From Acidaminobacter hydrogenoformans DSM 2784 (GTDB lineage: Bacteria > Bacillota > Clostridia > Peptostreptococcales > Acidaminobacteraceae): a stretch of DNA of 64,000 nucleotides. The notes beneath the pieces were generated by a model that was given only the letters and a program-made list of their open reading frames with translations, had not been told where the DNA came from and did no database searches. The position numbers and the translations under genes are program-made. Position 1 is the first letter of the stretch; each line of letters begins with the position of its first letter. Of the stretch, positions 36,453-45,270 are shown one piece after another. The stretch covers positions 248,001 through 312,000 of the forward strand of contig NZ_FMWL01000002.1 in assembly GCF_900103005.1 (NCBI RefSeq), in the 5' to 3' direction.

Positions 36453-37724
36453 TTAGTCGTAGAATTCAAACTCAACAGATTCAACGCGTACACTATCTCC
36501 ATCCTGAACCCCCATCTTCCTGAGTTCATCAATGACGCCGGATTTTCTGAGAATTTCCTGGAAGCGCCTCAGGGATTCTACATCTGTAAAGTCTGTAGAA
36601 TAAACAAGCCGCTCCATGGGCAAACCTTCAACCACATAGAGGTTATGAATTTTCTTGTATCTGATGGTTTGATCCAGATCCGCGCTGTCCTCGAAAGCCT
36701 CCACGACTTCGTGTATGACAGGCGGTTCTATAGTATCGAGACACTCCGTAACATAATACATTAGAGCGTCAATACCCTCACCGGTCGCCGCTGAGATTGG
36801 AAACACTTTATAACCCTTGGCGGTCATCTCCTCAACAAAAGCATCCAGACCTTCCCGGTCATATAAAAGATCAATTTTGTTGGCGGCAATGACTTGAGGG
36901 CGTTCTGTCAGCGCTTGGCTATATCGCTCCAGCTCTTGATTGATCTTGACGAAATCCTCTGACGGATCGCGCCCTTCTGTCCCCGAAACGTCTACCACAT
37001 GGATGATGAGACGTGTGCGCTCGACATGGCGCAAAAACTCATGGCCAAGACCAACGCCTTCGCTGGCGCCTTCAATCAAGCCCGGAATATCTGCCAGTAC
37101 AAAGCTTTTTCCTTTAATGACTTCAACGACACCAAGATTAGGCGTCAAAGTCGTAAAATGATAATTCGCTATTTTTGGCTTTGCCATAGTCGTAGCGGAC
37201 AGGAACGTCGACTTGCCCACGTTGGGATAACCAACCAGGCCAACATCCGCAAGCATCTTGAGCTCAAGAATGATGTTTCGCTCTTCACCATAAGTCCCCT
37301 GCTCTGCAAAGGTTGGCGCCTGCCGCGTCGCCGTTTTGAAATGAACATTTCCCCGTCCGCCTTTGCCCGCACGGGCAATGACTGCCGAATCCCCAGCCTT
37401 TAGGAGATCCGCGAGGACTTTGCCTGTTTCGGCGTCACGTATGACAGTTCCAGGCGGTACTTTAAACACAAGATCTTTGGCATCCTTGCCAAACATCTTT
37501 TTCTTCATGCCATTTTCGCCATTTTCCGCAATATATTTTTTCAAATAACGAAAATCCATCAAGGTGCGCATGCCTTCATCCACAATGGCGATCACACTGC
37601 CTCCGCGTCCGCCGTCTCCACCGTCAGGCCCACCCGCTGGCACATACTTCTCTTTTCTGAAACTGACTCTCCCGTCTCCGCCTTTACCGGCTTTGACGAA
37701 TATTTCCGCCTTATCTACAAACAT
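36453..37724 (-). CDS. obgE: GTPase ObgE/CgtA
   Basis: Late 50S assembly GTPase. The 423-residue product has the glycine-rich Obg fold (KAGKGGDGRVSFRKEKYVP), the G domain with GYPNVGKST, the switch FTTLTPNLG, DIPGLIEGAS and NKIDL, and a C-terminal OCT domain. The ATG at 37724 follows AGGGG and starts MFVDKAEIFV as in the family; an ATG at 37754 is upstream of this. A terminator separates it from rpmA. Confidence 0.97.
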   Translation of the reverse strand: MFVDKAEIFVKAGKGGDGRVSFRKEKYVPAGGPDGGDGGRGGSVIAIVDEGMRTLMDFRYLKKYIAENGENGMKKKMFGKDAKDLVFKVPPGTVIRDAETGKVLADLLKAGDSAVIARAGKGGRGNVHFKTATRQAPTFAEQGTYGEERNIILELKMLADVGLVGYPNVGKSTFLSATTMAKPKIANYHFTTLTPNLGVVEVIKGKSFVLADIPGLIEGASEGVGLGHEFLRHVERTRLIIHVVDVSGTEGRDPSEDFVKINQELERYSQALTERPQVIAANKIDLLYDREGLDAFVEEMTAKGYKVFPISAATGEGIDALMYYVTECLDTIEPPVIHEVVEAFEDSADLDQTIRYKKIHNLYVVEGLPMERLVYSTDFTDVESLRRFQEILRKSGVIDELRKMGVQDGDSVRVESVEFEFYD

Positions 37725-37759
37725 TTTAAAACCCCTGCTTTCACAATCAACCATTTAGA

Positions 37760-37794
37760 TGAAAAATGTCCATCTACAGAAGTGAGATGGACAT
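37760..37794 (-). terminator. Terminator between rpmA and obgE
   Basis: AGATGGACAT (37785-37794) and ATGTCCATCT (37766-37775) form a 10-bp stem with a 9-base loop, followed on the minus strand by TTTTTC. It ends the rplU-prp-rpmA transcript. Confidence 0.8.
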
Positions 37795-37813
37795 TGAACA
37801 TGCGCTTAATGTT

Positions 37814-38095
37814 TTACGCCTCGTAGACGCTGACTTGCTTTTTGTCTTTGCCTTTTCTTTCGAATCTAACGACACCTTCAACTTTCGCGAAAAGTGTGTC
37901 ATCCCCACCTCGGCCAACATTGTTGCCCGGATGAATTTTTGTGCCGCGCTGACGAACAAGAATGCTGCCAGCCGTAACGACCTGACCGTCTGCTCTTTTA
38001 ACGCCGAGTCTTTTGGATGCACTGTCACGACCGTTTTTTGAGCTACCAACACCCTTTTTACTCGCGAACAATTGCAAATTAAACTTAATAAGCAT
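37814..38095 (-). CDS. rpmA: 50S ribosomal protein L27 with cleavable N-terminal leader
   Basis: L27 reaches the peptidyl-transferase centre. The 93-residue product starts [11 protein letters not shown], then [14 protein letters not shown]; the LQLFA leader is the Firmicute form that must be cut by Prp before L27 works. The ATG at 38095 lies inside the 3' end of prp (11-base overlap), so production of L27 and its protease is coupled. Confidence 0.97.
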   Translation of the reverse strand: MLIKFNLQLFASKKGVGSSKNGRDSASKRLGVKRADGQVVTAGSILVRQRGTKIHPGNNVGRGGDDTLFAKVEGVVRFERKGKDKKQVSVYEA

Positions 38096-38432
38096 CAGAT
38101 TCCACCTCCTCAGTGAATAACTTAACGAAATCTGGAGCGCTTTCCGCGACGCCGCGAAGCCCCAGAACCATACTTTCAACCAGAATACGGGCTGTTTCTC
38201 GCTGAACCTTTGACAAATCCATAGGTAAGCGGCACAATAAATACCCTTCTTCCACTGTAAAATCCAAATTATGAATACCAGCAATTTCATCCAGTGAGAC
38301 AAGGGCTGTCTGACCTAAAACAGAAACTGCGGCGCAAACCACATCTTGTCCATAATCCGCCTGTCCGGCGTGGCCTTCAATCTCAAATAAAATTGGGACG
38401 CTGCCTGACCAAACGACACGCGCTTTGACCAT
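38085..38432 (-). CDS. prp: Ribosomal-processing cysteine protease Prp
   Basis: Cleaves the N-terminal leader of L27. The 115-residue product carries the catalytic pair in [20 protein letters not shown] (His near residue 21, Cys near 33) as in YsxB/Prp. It sits between rplU and rpmA in the conserved order. Confidence 0.96.
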   Translation of the reverse strand: MVKARVVWSGSVPILFEIEGHAGQADYGQDVVCAAVSVLGQTALVSLDEIAGIHNLDFTVEEGYLLCRLPMDLSKVQRETARILVESMVLGLRGVAESAPDFVKLFTEEVESDAY

Positions 38433-38441
38433 TGTAATGGC

Positions 38442-38753
38442 CTATAAGCTGATCTTTTCGATCATTACGCGCGTATATGGCTGTCTGTGTCCTTGCTTTT
38501 TACGGTAGTCTTTCTTGCGCTTGTACTTGAAAATAGTCACTTTTTTACCTTTGCCATTTCCAACGACAGAAGCTTTGACTGTTGCGCCAGCGACAACCGG
38601 GTTGCCAACTGTGACACCTTCATCTCCGGAAACCGCGAGAACTTCGTTGAATTCAACAGTTTCGCCTGCCTCCACGTTCAGTTTTTCGATGTTGAAAACA
38701 TCACCTTCCTGAACTTTGTATTGCTTACCACCAGTTACAATAATTGCGTACAT
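38442..38753 (-). CDS. rplU: 50S ribosomal protein L21
   Basis: The 103-residue product starts [14 protein letters not shown] and ends in the basic [17 protein letters not shown] typical of L21. The ATG at 38753 follows GAGGAGGTG; an in-frame ATG at 38864 would read through the leader and is rejected. The transcript begins about 130 bases upstream. Confidence 0.98.
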   Translation of the reverse strand: MYAIIVTGGKQYKVQEGDVFNIEKLNVEAGETVEFNEVLAVSGDEGVTVGNPVVAGATVKASVVGNGKGKKVTIFKYKRKKDYRKKQGHRQPYTRVMIEKISL

Positions 38754-38887
38754 GAACTTGCACCTCCTCTTAGAGAACTCGCCGGACCGGGCAGCTGCGG
38801 CCTGTCTTACTCTGAAGACCCTTCCGCTGCATTTCAAAGCCTTTCCCGTGCGGTTTTCAGACAATCAAAGATAGCTGTCTGAACATC
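38754..38887 (-). promoter_or_regulatory. Leader RNA of rplU, possible L21 autoregulatory leader
   Basis: About 130 untranslated bases between promoter and rplU contain a CAGACA/TGTCTG hairpin and GC-rich pairing near the ribosome site. Firmicute rplU genes often have an L21 leader; I cannot confirm that fold by eye. Confidence 0.45.
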
Positions 38888-38893
38888 GTTCTA

Positions 38894-38922
38894 ATTATAT
38901 ACGACCTCAACTTATTTCACAA
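38894..38922 (-). promoter_or_regulatory. Promoter of rplU-prp-rpmA, overlapping the rng 3' end
   Basis: TTGTGA (38917-38922), 17-base spacer, TATAAT (38894-38899). The -35 box lies in the last two codons of rng. Confidence 0.8.
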
Positions 38923-40329
38923 GGTTTTTTTGTATTGAATGGGCAAAAAATTAAGTTGCTCATCTTTCTCCCATTTCAGCTGCAGGTCAAACGCCTGCTC
39001 AATTTTAGAAATCAAAGGCGCAAGCGTGACTGTCAGTTCAAAAATACCGCTGCTGACGCGAAAGCACTGAACCCCGCGGCCGTCTCTTACAGCATCCCTC
39101 AGCAGTCTGTCCATTTGAGCTGCAGCAGACAGCACCCAGCCGGAACCGCAGCAGCCGCAAGGTGACAGCATGATTTCAGATAAAGACTTCCCCATCCTTC
39201 TCCGGGTCAAGCTGAGAACACCCAGCCTGTTGACTTCAGCGCCAAAAATTCCAGAAAACACATTTCGCAGAGTCTTTTTCAAGAAAAGGTTGTAGTGTTC
39301 GCGCTCGCGCTCACCTTCAGCGTCAATCAAATCCATCATGACCATGCCGCCTGTGTTTCGAAGCTCCAGCTGCCGCAGACATTCAAGGATCGCTTTCTCA
39401 TTGATCTGTCGTTTCATCACAGCGGATTTACGGCTGTTGTATGCCGCGCTCCCTGCATTGACGTCGACTGCCAAAAAAGCCTCCGTAGGCTCAATCAAGA
39501 GATAAGCGCCATCAAACTCTGCTTTTTTGTCAAGCAAGTCTTGCATTTGTTTCTCGAGATGGTAGAACTGCTCAAACAAGAGAGGATTCCTCTTCTTTCC
39601 TTTAACGGCATCTTTGGCGCTGGCTTCAAGGCCATAGTCCCTAAAAAAATTATCCAAATCCGCCGCATCTCCCGGATCCGCCAATACCAGAGAAGTCCCT
39701 GGCTGGACAAGATGGGTCAGAAGAAGTCTTTGCGAGGCGCTGAGACCTGGCTCAACACACTTTGGTGCTTTGACCGTCACATAAGCCCTCGAGAGACCTT
39801 CCCAGACCTTTTTCAGCCGCTGTGCCTCTTCTGCCACACTGGAAGGCTCCGCCAGCGTCCCTTCTGTGCGAACAATATACCCAAGCGCACCAACTGCTTC
39901 ATCTACAAGTGTCATCAGCGCAGTGCGCTTCTCATTGTCTCTGAGCTTTCTAGAGATTGATTTTTGATGGGTTTCCGGCATCAAGACGAGATACCGTCCC
40001 TGAAGCTCAAGTCTGCCCGTTACTTTAGGTCCCTTAAATCGATTCCCCTCTGTTTTTAGCTGAACCAAAAGCTCAGATCCATTTTTTAGACTATTTTTGT
40101 TTAACCTGTCAGGAAGATCCTGAAAAGGCAAAAAGGCATCCTGGTCAAGGCCTATATCGACAAATGCCGCCTCGAGAGATTCTACAATAGCTGTTACACG
40201 CCCCAAGAATATTGCGCCATCAAGTGGCTCTGAAATAAGGGGCTCAATGGTCAACGCGCTAAGCTTTCCTGATTCAACCAACGCAGTTCTCTTAAAAAGA
40301 AAGTGAGAATCTATAAAAATTTCTCTCAT
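38917..40329 (-). CDS. rng: Ribonuclease E/G family protein
   Basis: Endoribonuclease of rRNA and mRNA processing. The 470-residue product has an S1-like RNA-binding region (GAIFLGRVTAIVESLEAAFVDIG), the catalytic acidic pair in FLAVDVNAGS near residues 290-300 and MVMMDLIDAE near 335-345, and a late CGCCGSG cluster. It lacks the long E. coli RNase E tail, as usual for RNase G. It starts ten bases after the TIGR03936 gene, with its promoter presumably upstream in that unit. Confidence 0.93.
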   Translation of the reverse strand: MREIFIDSHFLFKRTALVESGKLSALTIEPLISEPLDGAIFLGRVTAIVESLEAAFVDIGLDQDAFLPFQDLPDRLNKNSLKNGSELLVQLKTEGNRFKGPKVTGRLELQGRYLVLMPETHQKSISRKLRDNEKRTALMTLVDEAVGALGYIVRTEGTLAEPSSVAEEAQRLKKVWEGLSRAYVTVKAPKCVEPGLSASQRLLLTHLVQPGTSLVLADPGDAADLDNFFRDYGLEASAKDAVKGKKRNPLLFEQFYHLEKQMQDLLDKKAEFDGAYLLIEPTEAFLAVDVNAGSAAYNSRKSAVMKRQINEKAILECLRQLELRNTGGMVMMDLIDAEGEREREHYNLFLKKTLRNVFSGIFGAEVNRLGVLSLTRRRMGKSLSEIMLSPCGCCGSGWVLSAAAQMDRLLRDAVRDGRGVQCFRVSSGIFELTVTLAPLISKIEQAFDLQLKWEKDEQLNFLPIQYKKTL

Positions 40330-40338
40330 TACAGACTC

Positions 40339-41085
40339 CTATTCCATGTCAAAAAGCGCCTTGCCGCCTTCTCCATAAAGGGCTGTTCTATGGACTTGCA
40401 GGGCAGTACCCGGGGTTCCACCCTCCATACCGGCGAGCTTTGCAAGGGCATCCATAAGAAGGTCAGGCTTGAGGTTGGATTCTGAACCGGCATTCAAAGT
40501 GGCCACAATAGTTAAATCACACTGTTCAATTTCCAGAACTTCAGCAGGTGTCACGACCTTACGTGTCACAGGCTCCCCGGTTTTGATCAGTTTGAGGGTG
40601 TGAACCATTGGCTTAAGTGCCACTTCCTTGTCTTTTTTGCCTTTGGATTTCTTAACGGCCGTTAAGCTGCTTAACGCCTCAAAGCCCTCAACGACCTTCA
40701 CAGCATCCTCACAGAAAGCTTTTGGCAAAGACCAGACGAGCTGGTAATCTGAAGATCTCATCATACTCATAAGTGATTTGGAGGATCCAAGAATTCTGTG
40801 TCTTCGGTAAGCGATCTCTGATGGAAAGCATTCTGAAAAAATCCGGCTAAGCTGTTGATCCTCCCACCCCGCCTCAACTTCAATTTCAACGAGCTCGGCT
40901 TCACTGCTGTAACCTACTGAAAGAGGCGCAGCGAAGGCAATTTTGGGATGAGGGTTAAAGCCCTGAGAGAACAAAAGCGGCACCTGACCGCGCCTGAAGC
41001 CGCGTTCAAAAAGACGGACCATATCCAAATGACCAAGATATCTGAGAAGACCTGTTTTTGTATATTCAATCCTTAATAAAGTCAT
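40339..41085 (-). CDS. TIGR03936 / DUF2344 radical-SAM-associated protein
   Basis: A 248-residue protein of unknown reaction. The N-terminus LLRIEYTKTGLLRYLGHLDMVRLFERGFRR and FSQGFNPHPKIAFAAPLSVG match DUF2344. In many bacteria this domain is fused to the C-terminus of the upstream radical SAM enzyme; here the two are separate, and the ATG overlaps the upstream stop by one base (TGATG), which keeps them coupled. An ATG at 41142 is upstream of a GGAGGA site and is not favoured. Confidence 0.92.
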   Translation of the reverse strand: MTLLRIEYTKTGLLRYLGHLDMVRLFERGFRRGQVPLLFSQGFNPHPKIAFAAPLSVGYSSEAELVEIEVEAGWEDQQLSRIFSECFPSEIAYRRHRILGSSKSLMSMMRSSDYQLVWSLPKAFCEDAVKVVEGFEALSSLTAVKKSKGKKDKEVALKPMVHTLKLIKTGEPVTRKVVTPAEVLEIEQCDLTIVATLNAGSESNLKPDLLMDALAKLAGMEGGTPGTALQVHRTALYGEGGKALFDME

Positions 41086-42923
41086 CAGCAAAGTCCTCCC
41101 CAGCAGACGTTGACGCCGCAGCCTATGCAGCCATCCCGGCAATCCTGGGTTACTTTGCCGGTTTTAGCATTTTCGTTTTCAATCACGAGGAAGTGCTTGT
41201 CTACCCCTGCGTCTATATGATCCCATGGCAAAAGTTCAGAATAGCTGCGTTTTCTTGTGGCGAAAAAATCCATGTTCAAACCGGTTTTTTCGAAAGCCTC
41301 CACCCAGCGCTCGTAGCTGAAATAATCGCCCCAGCCATCAAATCGGGCCCCGCTTTTCCAAGCCTCAATCAGAGCTTTCCCAACTCTTCTGTCACCTCTG
41401 GCGAAAACCGCCTCAACCCTTGAGGTCCTGGCGTCATGATAACTGAATTTGATCTTCTTGTTGGTGATTCGCTGCTTCAAATGACGTTGTTTTTCCTCAA
41501 ATTGCTCAAGACTGTCCTGTGGCTCCCATTGGAATGGCGTAAAGGGCTTTGGCACAAAACAGGACGCGGAAATAGTCACAGACAAGCCTTTACTCTTAAG
41601 GGGTGAAGCGACGTGCTTGTGTATACCTGTCACAAGATTCCCCAAGTCATTGATTCCATCCACATCTTCCATAGTCTCATAGGGAAGGCCAATCATGAAG
41701 TACAGCTTGACTTTGTCCCATCCCAGCTCGAAGATCTGACGCATGGTCTCGGTCAGATCCTGCTCGTCCACATTTTTATTGATAATATCCCTCATGCGCT
41801 GTGTACCTGCTTCCGGCGCAAAGGTCAGGCCTGTCTTGCGAACTTTTTGGATTTCTTTCAGCACCTCGACAGAGAAAGAATCCAGTCTTAAGGACGGTAG
41901 GGAAAGCCCAATTTTAGCGTCCTCATTCAATTTTGACAGCGCCTCAATAGTCGGTCTGATCTCACTGTGGTCAAGGGTGCTGAGAGAGGTCAGCGAGAGC
42001 TCCTCATAGCCTGTGGAGGCAAGAAGCGCCTCTGAAAGACGGACGACTTCCTCAGAAGATCGCTCGCGGATTGGTCTGTAAATCATACCCGCCTGACAGA
42101 ACCTGCAGCCCCTTGTACAGCCTCGAAACAGCTCGACCATAGCTCGGTCATGGACCGTGTCAATAAAAGGAACAATGAACTTGTCTGGAAAATAGGTTTG
42201 ATTCAGGTCCTTCATGAGGCGTTTTCTGATTTTCGAAGGCGCCTCTGGCTCAAGAGCTTTAAAGGCAGCCAGTGTACCGTCTTCATTGTATTTCACGTCA
42301 TAAAACGACGGCACATAAATGCCTTCCAGCTGCGAAGCGGCCTTGAGAAATGCAGCGCGCTCAAAATTTGGCGCCAGCTTCATAGCTTCCAGAAGTCGAA
42401 GCAGCTCAAGTGTCACCGCCTCACCCTCACCTATGACGAACAGATCCATGATCTCAGCCAAGGGCTCCGGGTTAAAAGCACAAGGACCACCGGCGATCAC
42501 TATTGGATCCTCGGCCCCCCTGTCTTTGCTCAGCATGGGAATGCCACCAAGATTTAGCATGTTGAGTATGTTGGTATAAGACAGCTCATATTGCAGCGTA
42601 AAACCAACCACATCCATTTCTGAAAGCGGCTTGTAGCTTTCAAGGGTATAAAGCGGAATTTCAGCCGATCTCATAACGGCTTCCATGTCCGTCCATGGCG
42701 CGAAAACCCGCTCGCACTGGAGCCCCTTCTCACGATTGATCATTTGATAGAGGATGTGAAGCCCAAGATGAGACATGCCCACCTCATAGGTGTCTGGAAA
42801 AGCAAAAGCAAAGCGTACGTTGACCTCTTCGTCAGCCTTTTGGATACTATGCATTTCCATGCCAATATATCTTGCAGGTTTTTCCACGAGGTCAAGAATT
42901 GAATTCAATTTTTCTTTGATCAT
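41085..42923 (-). CDS. TIGR03960 family B12-binding-type radical SAM protein
   Basis: A 612-residue protein with an N-terminal B12-binding-like domain (EVGMSHLGLHILYQMIN) and a radical SAM domain with the [4Fe-4S] motif CTRGCRFCQAG and RERSSEEVV. The last residues CIGCGVNVCWGGLC hold extra cysteines that may bind another cluster. The substrate is not known. Its constant neighbourhood with rng and the L21 operon suggests a role in rRNA or ribosomal protein modification (inference). Confidence 0.93.
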   Translation of the reverse strand: MIKEKLNSILDLVEKPARYIGMEMHSIQKADEEVNVRFAFAFPDTYEVGMSHLGLHILYQMINREKGLQCERVFAPWTDMEAVMRSAEIPLYTLESYKPLSEMDVVGFTLQYELSYTNILNMLNLGGIPMLSKDRGAEDPIVIAGGPCAFNPEPLAEIMDLFVIGEGEAVTLELLRLLEAMKLAPNFERAAFLKAASQLEGIYVPSFYDVKYNEDGTLAAFKALEPEAPSKIRKRLMKDLNQTYFPDKFIVPFIDTVHDRAMVELFRGCTRGCRFCQAGMIYRPIRERSSEEVVRLSEALLASTGYEELSLTSLSTLDHSEIRPTIEALSKLNEDAKIGLSLPSLRLDSFSVEVLKEIQKVRKTGLTFAPEAGTQRMRDIINKNVDEQDLTETMRQIFELGWDKVKLYFMIGLPYETMEDVDGINDLGNLVTGIHKHVASPLKSKGLSVTISASCFVPKPFTPFQWEPQDSLEQFEEKQRHLKQRITNKKIKFSYHDARTSRVEAVFARGDRRVGKALIEAWKSGARFDGWGDYFSYERWVEAFEKTGLNMDFFATRKRSYSELLPWDHIDAGVDKHFLVIENENAKTGKVTQDCRDGCIGCGVNVCWGGLC

Positions 42924-42944
42924 AATTCCTCCGATTGAGAGATG

Positions 42945-44057
42945 TTATTGACTGAAGCTGCTGCGCTTTCTGCGAATATAAACGTTGAGCGCAAGGCCCA
43001 CAGCGATCATGGACGTCATGACTGAGCTGCCGCCGTAGCTGAGAAATGGAAGCGTAATCCCCGTCACCGGCATGAGCCCTATGGTCATGCCAATATTTTC
43101 AATGATCTGGAACGCGAACATAAACGCAATGCCCACAATAACCAGCTCACCGTAAAAATCCTTTGATTTTTTCGCCATATTCATCAGGCGATTGAGGAAC
43201 AAAAAGTAGAGAAAAATGACTATGCCGCCACCGACAAAGCCAAGCTCTTCCCCTAAAACCGCAAATATAAAATCAGATTCCTTGACGGGCAGATAGTCCG
43301 AACGATGATAGACGCCTTCGAACAAGCCCTTTCCAAACATCTGCCCAGATCCAATTGTAATTTTTGACTGCATGACATGATAATTGCCAGGCAGCGACAG
43401 ATCCTCCGGGTGCAGGTACGCGTCAATTCTGATGCGCTGATGAGGCTGCATGACCTGATAAGCCAGAGGCGCACCAACTACCATGGCTGCGAGCCCTGCA
43501 AGAACCAGCTTAAAATCGATTCCCGCCACATAGACCATGCCGATGGTAATAAAAACAAACACCAACGCCATCCCCAAATCCGGCTGAATTAGCAATATGC
43601 CCAGAAATGGCAGTACAAACAAGATAATGCCAAGGATGTCCTTAAAGCTCGAAATCCTGCCGCCCCGCTTTTCCAGAAATTTTGCAAAGGAAATGATAAA
43701 GCCCAGCTTTGCTATTTCAGCAGGTTGAAAGTACATTATTTTGAGGTCAATCCAGCTCAGCGCCCCGTACTGCCTTACACCAAGCCCCGGTATATAGACC
43801 GTCAGCATGATCAGGATGGACAAAACATAAAAGACCCGCTGCAAATCCCCCATAATTCTGTAATCAATCATCATCACCAAGATAGCTAAAACCAAACCAA
43901 TCACAAAAGCAATGCTTTGAATCACAACTTTGCGGTTTAACCCATCCACTTGAAAATCCGTAGCGCTGGCCACCATAACCAGTCCAATTCCAAAGATCAG
44001 GATCACCACCGCAAGAAGTCCGAAGTCAATGTTTTTAAAAAGCTTTAAATTGAACAT
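42945..44057 (-). CDS. rodA: Peptidoglycan glycosyltransferase RodA (SEDS family)
   Basis: Ten-helix SEDS polymerase of the elongasome. The 370-residue product has the conserved GQMFGKGLFEG, FIFAVLGEELGFVG and TGITLPFLSYGGSS motifs. The ATG at 44057 follows GAGGTGCGG; an ATG 12 codons earlier is less likely. It lies in the same cluster as mrdA (its class B PBP partner) and mreBCD. Confidence 0.95.
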   Translation of the reverse strand: MFNLKLFKNIDFGLLAVVILIFGIGLVMVASATDFQVDGLNRKVVIQSIAFVIGLVLAILVMMIDYRIMGDLQRVFYVLSILIMLTVYIPGLGVRQYGALSWIDLKIMYFQPAEIAKLGFIISFAKFLEKRGGRISSFKDILGIILFVLPFLGILLIQPDLGMALVFVFITIGMVYVAGIDFKLVLAGLAAMVVGAPLAYQVMQPHQRIRIDAYLHPEDLSLPGNYHVMQSKITIGSGQMFGKGLFEGVYHRSDYLPVKESDFIFAVLGEELGFVGGGIVIFLYFLFLNRLMNMAKKSKDFYGELVIVGIAFMFAFQIIENIGMTIGLMPVTGITLPFLSYGGSSVMTSMIAVGLALNVYIRRKRSSFSQ

Positions 44058-44069
44058 ACCGCACCTCAC

Positions 44070-44109
44070 AAAGAAAGGCTGAGTCTTAAGCATAACCTAA
44101 GATACAGCC
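44070..44109 (-). terminator. Hairpin between minE and rodA
   Basis: GGCTG/CAGCC and TCTTA/TAAGA (44077-44109) form a two-part stem with a small internal loop, followed on the minus strand by TTTCTTT. It may be an attenuator within the cluster. Confidence 0.5.
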
Positions 44110-44174
44110 CGTCAGAGTTCCTTCTCAACTTTTACTGCCGCGAAGCGAGATTACCAGCTGCCGCAGTCTCAAAA

Positions 44175-44444
44175 TCAGCTGCGTTTCATATTCCTTATTG
44201 GAATATTGGCGACCAGCGCAGGCAAACCATTATTGCTGGCATCTGTCTTGGTAATCTGAATGTCAAAGCCGTCCTGATCAATTTCTATATGCTTTGACAA
44301 TGCGACAATCAAATCCTCTTTGATTAAATCAAGCAGCTCCGGCGAGCAGTTTGCGCGGTCATGGACCAGAACAAGCCTAAGTCTCTCTTTTGCAACGTTT
44401 TTGCTCGACTCCTGCCGACTGAGGAATTTTAAAAGATCAAACAT
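44175..44444 (-). CDS. minE: Cell division topological factor MinE
   Basis: Stimulates MinD ATPase and drives MinCD oscillation. The 89-residue product has the membrane-targeting start MFDLLKFL, the MinD-contact segment SKNVAKERLRLVLVHDR and the C-terminal dimer domain. The ATG follows GAGGAGGG, 12 bases after minD. Confidence 0.96.
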   Translation of the reverse strand: MFDLLKFLSRQESSKNVAKERLRLVLVHDRANCSPELLDLIKEDLIVALSKHIEIDQDGFDIQITKTDASNNGLPALVANIPIRNMKRS

Positions 44445-44456
44445 AGTAGCCCTCCT

Positions 44457-45251
44457 CTACTTGCTGAAGTTGAACAACTTGATCAACTTGTCAAAAAATC
44501 CGTTACCCTGGTCAAAATCAATAAAAGGCGTCTCTTCGCCGTCAATTCTTGCGGCAATGTTTCTGAATGCCTGACCAGAGAGTGATTGCGTCGCCACGGC
44601 AGGCTCACCGCGGTTTGTGCTGATTATGATTTTCTCATCATCTGGTACAACACCAATAATGTCAATAGCGAGAATGTCTGTAATATCCTCAATGTTCATC
44701 ATATCCCCACGTCTGACCATATCATGGCGCACACGGTTGACAATCAGTTTGGGATTTCTCAGTTCAGCCGCTTCAAGCAGCCCTATGATTCTGTCTGCGT
44801 CGCGAACTGCGGAAACCTCCGGCGTCGTTACAACTACTGCTCTGTCAGCGCCAGCTATAGCATTTTTAAACCCTTGCTCAATACCGGCCGGGCAGTCGAC
44901 GAGGACATAATCAAATTCAAGCTTGAGTTCTTCGCAAAGGGTCTTCATTTGAGCTTGGGACACGGCATCCTTATCTTTAGTCTGTGCCGCAGGCAGCAGA
45001 AAAAGATTTTCAAATCGCTTATCCTTGATCAGAGCCTGACGGGATTTGCAATTGCCTGTGACGACATCCACCAAATCATACACAATTCTGTTCTCAAGTC
45101 CAAGGACGACGTCGAGATTCCTGAGACCAATATCCGCGTCAATAACCGCGACTTTTTTTCCCCTTAATGATAATCCGGCACCCAAATTGGCCGTAGTCGT
45201 TGTTTTACCGACGCCGCCCTTACCGGATGTTACTACAATGCACTCACCCAT
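44457..45251 (-). CDS. minD: Septum site-determining ATPase MinD
   Basis: The 264-residue product has the deviant Walker A GKGGVGKTT (residues 8-16), DADIGLRNLD, and the C-terminal amphipathic helix (KLIKLFNF) for membrane binding. The ATG at 45251 follows AGGGGGA and gives MGECIVVTSGKGG; an ATG at 45287 is inside minC and not used. Confidence 0.97.
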   Translation of the reverse strand: MGECIVVTSGKGGVGKTTTTANLGAGLSLRGKKVAVIDADIGLRNLDVVLGLENRIVYDLVDVVTGNCKSRQALIKDKRFENLFLLPAAQTKDKDAVSQAQMKTLCEELKLEFDYVLVDCPAGIEQGFKNAIAGADRAVVVTTPEVSAVRDADRIIGLLEAAELRNPKLIVNRVRHDMVRRGDMMNIEDITDILAIDIIGVVPDDEKIIISTNRGEPAVATQSLSGQAFRNIAARIDGEETPFIDFDQGNGFFDKLIKLFNFSK

Positions 45252-45270
45252 CTCAACAGTCCCCCTAATT

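Noticed and set aside
37766-37794. Relation between the rpmA terminator (ATGTCCATCT) and the leuS leader stem (ATGTCCA)
   Set aside because: Shared seven bases in two hairpins are within chance, and the structures differ otherwise.
38754-38864. N-terminal extension of L21 from an upstream ATG
   Set aside because: The extension has no L21 similarity, spans the leader, and a strong ribosome site precedes the ATG at 38753.
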